The notes beneath the pieces are model-generated. The model did no database searches. It was given only the letters and a program-made list of their open reading frames with translations, and was not told the origin of the DNA. The translations under genes and the position numbers were made by a program. From an uncultured Pelagibacteraceae bacterium (GTDB lineage: Bacteria > Pseudomonadota > Alphaproteobacteria > Pelagibacterales > Pelagibacteraceae), in assembly GCA_902540235.1 (NCBI GenBank), contig CACBLI010000005.1, forward strand, positions 1 through 64,000: a DNA stretch of 64,000 nucleotides, read 5' to 3'. Within the stretch, counting starts at the first letter, position 1, and the number at the start of each line of letters is the position of its first letter. Shown one piece after another: positions 59,308 to 64,000 of this stretch.

Positions 59308-60972
59308 ATGTTCAAAAAACAGATTTCATTTGAAAAATTAATTAAACACAATAAATTTGTCACATTAACAAGTAATTTTCATTATTTTTTTTTTATTTCA
59401 CTGTTTTTAATTCAATTATCTATTTTTACAGACTATGGTTTTTCAAGTGATGAAGAAATTTCCAGAAATAATGGTTTAATTGCTTACAACTATATATTAG
59501 AGATATTAAATTTAGATTTTCTTAACAAATATTCTGGTCTACCTAATTTTGAAGATTATATTGATAAAGATTATGGTGTAATTTTTGAACTATTACTTAT
59601 TTTTATTGAAAAAATATTTTCTCTATCAACTTCAAAGCATATTTATTTATCAAGGCACTTTTTGGTTTCGTTATTTTTTTTAATTGCAAGTATTTATTTT
59701 TATTTAACTTTAAGAAAATTTTTTTCAAAAAATATTTCTTTATTAGGAACTATAATTTTTGTTTTTCACCCAAGAATTTTTGCTCAATCATTTTACAATA
59801 GTAAAGATATAATATTTTTGGTATTTTTTTGTATTTCAAATTTTTATTTTGTAAATTACTTTATTAGACAAAACTTAAAAAATATTTTTTTATTGTCAAT
59901 TACAACTGCAATCGCTATTTCAATACGACCTATGGGAATGATAATTCCATTATTGTTTGTAATATTCTTTATTTTGACAAATTTAGAAAAATATAAAATT
60001 AAAAATACATTATTAATTATATCTTTCCTTTTTTTAACTTTGTCTTTTACTTATCTTTTTTGGCCATATCTTTGGAATGATCCATTTAATTTTATTAATT
60101 CTTTGACAACAATGAGTAATTTTAGATGGATAGGAGAAGTTTTTTTTAATGGTGAATATCACATAGCTAAATTTATGCCTTGGTATTACATTCCAATAAA
60201 TATTATCAGTACTACACCTTTTTTTGTGGTAATTTTATTTTTAGTAGGTTTTCTTGCTATCACAAAAAAAATTATTTTAAATTTATTTAATTTAAATAGC
60301 GATAAAGAAAATATTTGGAATAATAATCTTGAACTTTTTCTTCTGTATTCATTGATAATTATTTTTTTAACTATAATTCTAATTGTCGAATTAAACTCAA
60401 CTGTTTATGGAGGATGGAGACAAATATATTATATTTATCCATCGATTGTTTTTGTAAGTGTATTTGGAATTAAAATTTTATTAGAAAAAATTAATTTTAA
60501 AAAATCTTTTAATGCTTTATTAGTTTTATTGATATTTTTAAATTTATTTTGGATAATTAAGAATCATCCTTATCAATATACTTATTTTAATTTTACAGTT
60601 AAGGAAAAAAATTTAAGAAATTTTGAGCTAGATTATTATGGTGTTTCTAATTTAGATTTACTTAAAAAGATAATAAAAATTAATGATAAAAATACAGTTA
60701 AAATTTATGTATATAGTGTTAATCCATATCACTTAAGTTTAAATTTATTGAACGATGAGGATAAAAAAAGAATTTTATTTACAAAAAACATTGAGGAAGC
60801 AGATTATTTAGTAACCAACCATTACTATCAAAAATATTATTTTGATCATAAAGATCTTTTTGATAAAATTCATCCGACTAATATCGAAAAATACTTATTA
60901 AAGAATTACGAATTAGTAAATGAAATTAAGGCCAATGGTGTTAGTATAAACAGTATCTATAAAAATAAATGA
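59308..60972 (+). CDS. Membrane glycosyltransferase, GT39/PMT-like
   Basis: Polytopic transferase that probably moves a sugar from a polyprenyl-phosphate donor to a protein or lipid acceptor. 554 residues with about eleven membrane segments; the first periplasmic loop has DYGFSSDEEISR, where the acidic pair fits the DE motif of PMT/ArnT-type enzymes. The C-terminal 90 residues are soluble. The acceptor and donor are unknown. Very Phe/Ile-rich and AT-rich, as often seen in variable envelope genes. The stop overlaps the next start as ATGA. Confidence 0.8.
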   Translation: MFKKQISFEKLIKHNKFVTLTSNFHYFFFISLFLIQLSIFTDYGFSSDEEISRNNGLIAYNYILEILNLDFLNKYSGLPNFEDYIDKDYGVIFELLLIFIEKIFSLSTSKHIYLSRHFLVSLFFLIASIYFYLTLRKFFSKNISLLGTIIFVFHPRIFAQSFYNSKDIIFLVFFCISNFYFVNYFIRQNLKNIFLLSITTAIAISIRPMGMIIPLLFVIFFILTNLEKYKIKNTLLIISFLFLTLSFTYLFWPYLWNDPFNFINSLTTMSNFRWIGEVFFNGEYHIAKFMPWYYIPINIISTTPFFVVILFLVGFLAITKKIILNLFNLNSDKENIWNNNLELFLLYSLIIIFLTIILIVELNSTVYGGWRQIYYIYPSIVFVSVFGIKILLEKINFKKSFNALLVLLIFLNLFWIIKNHPYQYTYFNFTVKEKNLRNFELDYYGVSNLDLLKKIIKINDKNTVKIYVYSVNPYHLSLNLLNDEDKKRILFTKNIEEADYLVTNHYYQKYYFDHKDLFDKIHPTNIEKYLLKNYELVNEIKANGVSINSIYKNK

Positions 60973-61223
60973 GACTATTTATTTACAAATGTATCGTGGT
61001 TTTTCTTGGTATTTATTTAACTTATAATTTCACAATAGGAAAAACAATTGATGAATATGAAAATCAATTGAGATATTTTATTACTGATCAAGGACGTGAA
61101 CAATTTAGAGATTTTATTAGAAAAGAATTAAAGAATTCGTTAGACAATGAGAATTTATTAGATATAGAGGATAGAGCTTTAATTAAAAGTTTTATTGAAA
61201 AATTAAATAAAGAATTAAATTAA
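60969..61223 (+). CDS. Hypothetical membrane-anchored small protein
   Basis: Not recognised. 84 residues: an N-terminal hydrophobic segment at about 4-22 that could anchor or export it, then a charged, probably helical region rich in Glu, Lys and Asp. No Cys, no obvious catalytic motif. The ATGA overlap with the glycosyltransferase gene suggests coupled expression and perhaps a helper role for it. Confidence 0.7.
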   Translation: MRLFIYKCIVVFLGIYLTYNFTIGKTIDEYENQLRYFITDQGREQFRDFIRKELKNSLDNENLLDIEDRALIKSFIEKLNKELN

Positions 61224-61264
61224 TATTGTTATAAAAGATTATTATATAGTAAACTTACAACTTC

Positions 61265-61356
61265 GGAAGAGTGGGTGAGTGGTTTAAACCAGTCGTTTGC
61301 TAAATGACCGTGCGAGGAAACTTGTACCGAGGGTTCGAATCCCTCCTCTTCCGCCA
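61265..61356 (+). tRNA. tRNA-Ser (GCU)
   Basis: A 92-base class II tRNA. Acceptor GGAAGAG pairs with CTCTTCC, discriminator G, encoded CCA at 61354-61356. The anticodon stem GTCGT/ATGAC encloses loop TTGCTAA, anticodon GCT. A long variable arm is present. It ends four bases from the convergent transglycosylase stop. Confidence 0.95.
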
Positions 61357-61360
61357 GTTT

Positions 61361-63568
61361 TTAAAACAAAGGATTATCCTTAAAAAAATTTTTCATAGTA
61401 ACTGGTTTTTGTTCTAATATGTACCTGTATACATTATAATTTTCCAAAACCCGTTGTACGTAATTTCTAGTTTCTTTAAATTTTATTAATTCAATCCAAT
61501 CGATATAATTGGTTTGTCCTTTTTGAGGATTTTTATTAATTCTTTTCCAATATCTAACCCTTTTCGGTCCAGCATTGTAAGCTGCAATTGCGTATGGATA
61601 GGCCCCATCATATTCTAAAATTAATCCAGCAATATAATGAGAACCCAAATTGATATTATATTCTGGGTCAGTTGTCAGTCTCGATTTAGAATATGGAAGT
61701 TTTGCTTGTTTCGCAACTAATTTCGCTGTGTAAGGCATTAATTGCATTAAACCTTTGGCTCCCGCATGACTGTTTGCTTTTAAATCAAACTCACTTTCTT
61801 GTCTTATGATAGACAAAATAAAAGCAGCTTCTGGAATTTTTCTTCCATTAATATATTTTGGAGTACTTATTATTGGATAATTAAATTTATTATGAAATCT
61901 TTTTTCATAAGAGGCTATTTTAGAAATTTGTATGGCAAAATCAAAACGATCAATATTTGTAGCCAGTTCAGCCGCTAAAATTTCACTTCCACTGTCAATA
62001 TTATCATTAGCAAGATGCCTGAGCATATGTTTTGTATATTTATCCTCGTCTAACTCATCTAATAAATAAATTAATTTAACGATTTCTTTCTTAAAAAAAT
62101 AATCACGATATTTCTTATTTACCTCAAAATCTTTAGAAAGTTCAAATTTTCCATTTGGGTTTATTTCCATGAAAGCTAACTGACCATAATAAGTAGTTAG
62201 ATAATTAGAGGCTTCTGTAAACCATTTATTTGATAATTCTTTATAGCCTAAGACCTTATAGGTTTTTCCGAGCCAATACGCCCCTCTTGCAACGCTAATA
62301 GGATAACCGACATTATTGTAAAAATTTTCAAAGTGATCTTTTGCTAACAAAGGATCATTTAAAAAGCTTAAGGCAATCCATCCACTCATCCATTCAGCTG
62401 CTGCAAACTCGGGACCCTCAGATAATGAATGATTACTACTAATTTTATATGCTAACTCGTACTTTTTTTTATAAATCAAAGATCTTGATATAATTTCTCT
62501 TTCAATCCACCACTTGTCTGGTCTAACTAAGTAATCTTTTGTATTTTTAATTTTTAATAAAATTTCAACAGAACTATCAACTCGTCCTCTTTTTCTTCTC
62601 CATTTTAATCTATCGTAATTTAGACCAGCATCATTTTTAAATTTAGCTGGCACTTTTGATATGGCATTATCGACACCATATGATCTGCTCATCAATAATT
62701 GTCTTGCATTATATAAAAGTTCATATTCTTTAGGTAAATATCTTAATAATCGTTTCAAATCCCAATACTTATTATTCCATGCTAGATAATCAGCTCTCTT
62801 TATATAATCATTCGCATTAAGATATTTCTTAAATTTTTTTCTATAGAATCTTAGTTCGGACTTGGTTAATTCTGCTGTAATCCATCCCTCTTTAACTAGT
62901 TTCAAACCTTTTTCTTTTTCACCAGTTAAGATATAGCTTTCTCCAAGTATCATTTTTCCAAATCCACTTAATGGCTCAGAAGAGCCATACCAATTAATAA
63001 TTTTTTTTGGAGAAACTTTATCTGTTGAAAGCTTATGTTCAGCTAAATATTTTACTCTACCTATTCTTGGGTAATCCTCATTTTTATCGATAAAAGTCCT
63101 ATAATCTAAATATGATGCTTGATTACCCTTTGTAAGAAGGTGTCTCCATTGTATAAAATTATAAATCGATTTATCTTTAGCTTTTTTTGCAGTTTTTAAA
63201 GCCGCTGTCCATTTTGCTTTTTTCATTTCCGCAATAGCTTTATTTGCTAAGTTAAAATCTTTTTTATTATAATATTTTGATATTTTAATATTTTTAGGTT
63301 TTTCAGATCCTGCAATAAGAGGCTTTTTCTTAGGGAGTATAAAGTTGATTTTTATATCCTGTTTTGCAATATCTTCTTTCTCAATTTCTTTTTTTTGAGT
63401 TTTTTTAATTGGTTTTGGTAATGGCTTAAGCACATCTATTAACAATTTTTTTTTAGTTTCCTCTGTGGTTTGAGATGGCTTAATTAGAGGAATTATATCG
63501 GATATAGCTATATTAGTTAGAGAGACAAGAGGAAACAAAACTATTAAAAATAGTATTTTTTTTAACAT
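61361..63568 (-). CDS. Soluble lytic murein transglycosylase (Slt type)
   Basis: Cleaves peptidoglycan between N-acetylmuramic acid and N-acetylglucosamine in the periplasm. 735 residues: a signal peptide (about 1-24), a Lys/Pro-rich linker (about 30-100), a long alpha-helical superhelix (about 105-560) and a C-terminal SLT domain with IIRQESEFDLKANSHAGAKG, whose first Glu is catalytic by family analogy, GLMQLMPYTA and AIAAYNAGPKRV. Length is somewhat above E. coli Slt70 (about 645). Divergent from dapA across 42 bases. Confidence 0.93.
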   Translation of the reverse strand: MLKKILFLIVLFPLVSLTNIAISDIIPLIKPSQTTEETKKKLLIDVLKPLPKPIKKTQKKEIEKEDIAKQDIKINFILPKKKPLIAGSEKPKNIKISKYYNKKDFNLANKAIAEMKKAKWTAALKTAKKAKDKSIYNFIQWRHLLTKGNQASYLDYRTFIDKNEDYPRIGRVKYLAEHKLSTDKVSPKKIINWYGSSEPLSGFGKMILGESYILTGEKEKGLKLVKEGWITAELTKSELRFYRKKFKKYLNANDYIKRADYLAWNNKYWDLKRLLRYLPKEYELLYNARQLLMSRSYGVDNAISKVPAKFKNDAGLNYDRLKWRRKRGRVDSSVEILLKIKNTKDYLVRPDKWWIEREIISRSLIYKKKYELAYKISSNHSLSEGPEFAAAEWMSGWIALSFLNDPLLAKDHFENFYNNVGYPISVARGAYWLGKTYKVLGYKELSNKWFTEASNYLTTYYGQLAFMEINPNGKFELSKDFEVNKKYRDYFFKKEIVKLIYLLDELDEDKYTKHMLRHLANDNIDSGSEILAAELATNIDRFDFAIQISKIASYEKRFHNKFNYPIISTPKYINGRKIPEAAFILSIIRQESEFDLKANSHAGAKGLMQLMPYTAKLVAKQAKLPYSKSRLTTDPEYNINLGSHYIAGLILEYDGAYPYAIAAYNAGPKRVRYWKRINKNPQKGQTNYIDWIELIKFKETRNYVQRVLENYNVYRYILEQKPVTMKNFFKDNPLF

Positions 63569-63610
63569 AATCTTTGGTATATGAATCTACAATCTATGTT
63601 ATAAGTATTT

Positions 63611-64000
63611 ATGTTTAAAGGTTCAAATGTTGCTTTAGTCACTCCTTTTAAAAATGGTAAACTTGATGATGCTAATTATATCAAGTTAATTCATTTTCAC
63701 ATTAAAAATGGGACCAATGGTTTAGTTCCAGCTGGAACAACAGGAGAATCACCGACATTAAGCCATGAAGAGCACGAAAGAATTATAGAACTGTGCGTTA
63801 AAGAGAGTGATGGCAAATTACCTGTAATTGCAGGCACAGGATCAAATTCTACAGAGGAGGCTATATCTCTTACTTCTCATGCAGAAAGAATTGGAGCTAA
63901 CGGTGCATTAATAGTTACACCTTATTATAATAAGCCAACCCAAGAGGGACTTTATCAACATTATAAAGCAATAAATGATAAATGTGGCATTCCAATTATT
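63611..64000 (+). CDS. dapA: 4-hydroxy-tetrahydrodipicolinate synthase (3' end outside window)
   Basis: Condenses pyruvate and aspartate semialdehyde in lysine and diaminopimelate synthesis. The first 130 residues are visible: start [19 protein letters not shown], pyruvate-binding [16 protein letters not shown] and the substrate-loop [17 protein letters not shown]. The Schiff-base lysine lies beyond the window edge. Divergent from the transglycosylase gene, both linked to cell-wall turnover or synthesis. Confidence 0.95.
   Translation, partial: MFKGSNVALVTPFKNGKLDDANYIKLIHFHIKNGTNGLVPAGTTGESPTLSHEEHERIIELCVKESDGKLPVIAGTGSNSTEEAISLTSHAERIGANGALIVTPYYNKPTQEGLYQHYKAINDKCGIPII

Noticed and set aside
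61201-61264. Promoter for tRNA-Ser
   Set aside because: TATAAA and TATATA strings are present but no -35 at proper spacing; in such AT-rich DNA these are expected by chance.
1-64000. Mobile elements, prophage, CRISPR arrays, toxin-antitoxin or defence genes
   Set aside because: None seen. No transposase, integrase or phage-like frame and no regularly spaced repeat array was found on either strand.

Overview
The window is a gene-dense, AT-rich (roughly 30% GC by eye) stretch of a bacterial chromosome. Protein content, gene order and streamlining point to the SAR11 clade (Pelagibacterales, Alphaproteobacteria). The signs are very short or overlapping gene junctions, tRNAs packed against coding regions, a tRNA-Tyr/tRNA-Gly/tuf/tRNA-Trp/secE/nusG cluster leading into the rpl/rpo genes, an alphaproteobacterial pyrB with a degenerate pyrC, and a heterotetrameric sarcosine oxidase operon. 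This assignment is inference from gene content; no rRNA gene is present to confirm it. Both ends cut genes: superoxide dismutase at the left and dapA at the right.

Layout. 1-4.8 kb: the end of sodB, a secreted beta-propeller/autotransporter-like protein bracketed by a near-perfect 30-31 bp direct repeat, tRNA-Leu, nadK, tRNA-Thr (minus) and rlmB (minus). 4.9-33.6 kb: one long plus-strand information-processing block. It runs tRNA-Tyr, tRNA-Gly, tuf, tRNA-Trp, secE, nusG, rplKAJL, rpoBC, then rpsL-rpsG-fusA, then the fused S10-spc-alpha ribosomal block from rpsJ to secY-adk and rpsM-rpsK-rpoA-rplQ. rpmD (L30) is missing from its usual place between rpsE and rplO. A good candidate structured RNA leader lies before rpsL, a hairpin before rpoB and a strong promoter before rpsM. 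33.6-52.6 kb: housekeeping genes in short runs: a RluC-type pseudouridine synthase, lipB, mgtE, panC, galU-ugd, ridA-topA, plsY, pyrC-like/pyrB, ruvX, gatCAB, an O-methyltransferase, trhO, a MATE exporter and a secreted nuclease-like protein. 52.6-59.2 kb: a minus-strand operon soxB-soxD-soxA-soxG followed by an amino-acid-type ABC binding protein and a permease. 59.3-64 kb: a membrane glycosyltransferase, a small anchored protein, tRNA-Ser, a soluble lytic transglycosylase (minus) and the start of dapA.

How the genes work together. The large central block makes the core of ribosomes, RNA polymerase and elongation factors. tRNA genes and gatCAB add to translation, while nadK, pyrB, panC and lipB supply cofactors and nucleotides. 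The sarcosine oxidase operon fits the reliance of SAR11-type cells on methylated amines: it turns sarcosine into glycine plus a one-carbon unit on tetrahydrofolate, and the co-directional transporter genes probably feed it or a related amino acid route.

No insertion sequence, prophage, CRISPR array or defence system was seen. No gap between genes exceeds about 210 bases. The least ordinary features are the rpsL leader, the propeller/autotransporter cassette with its flanking repeats, the permease with a lipobox-like N-terminus, and the many convergent gene pairs with no room for a terminator.
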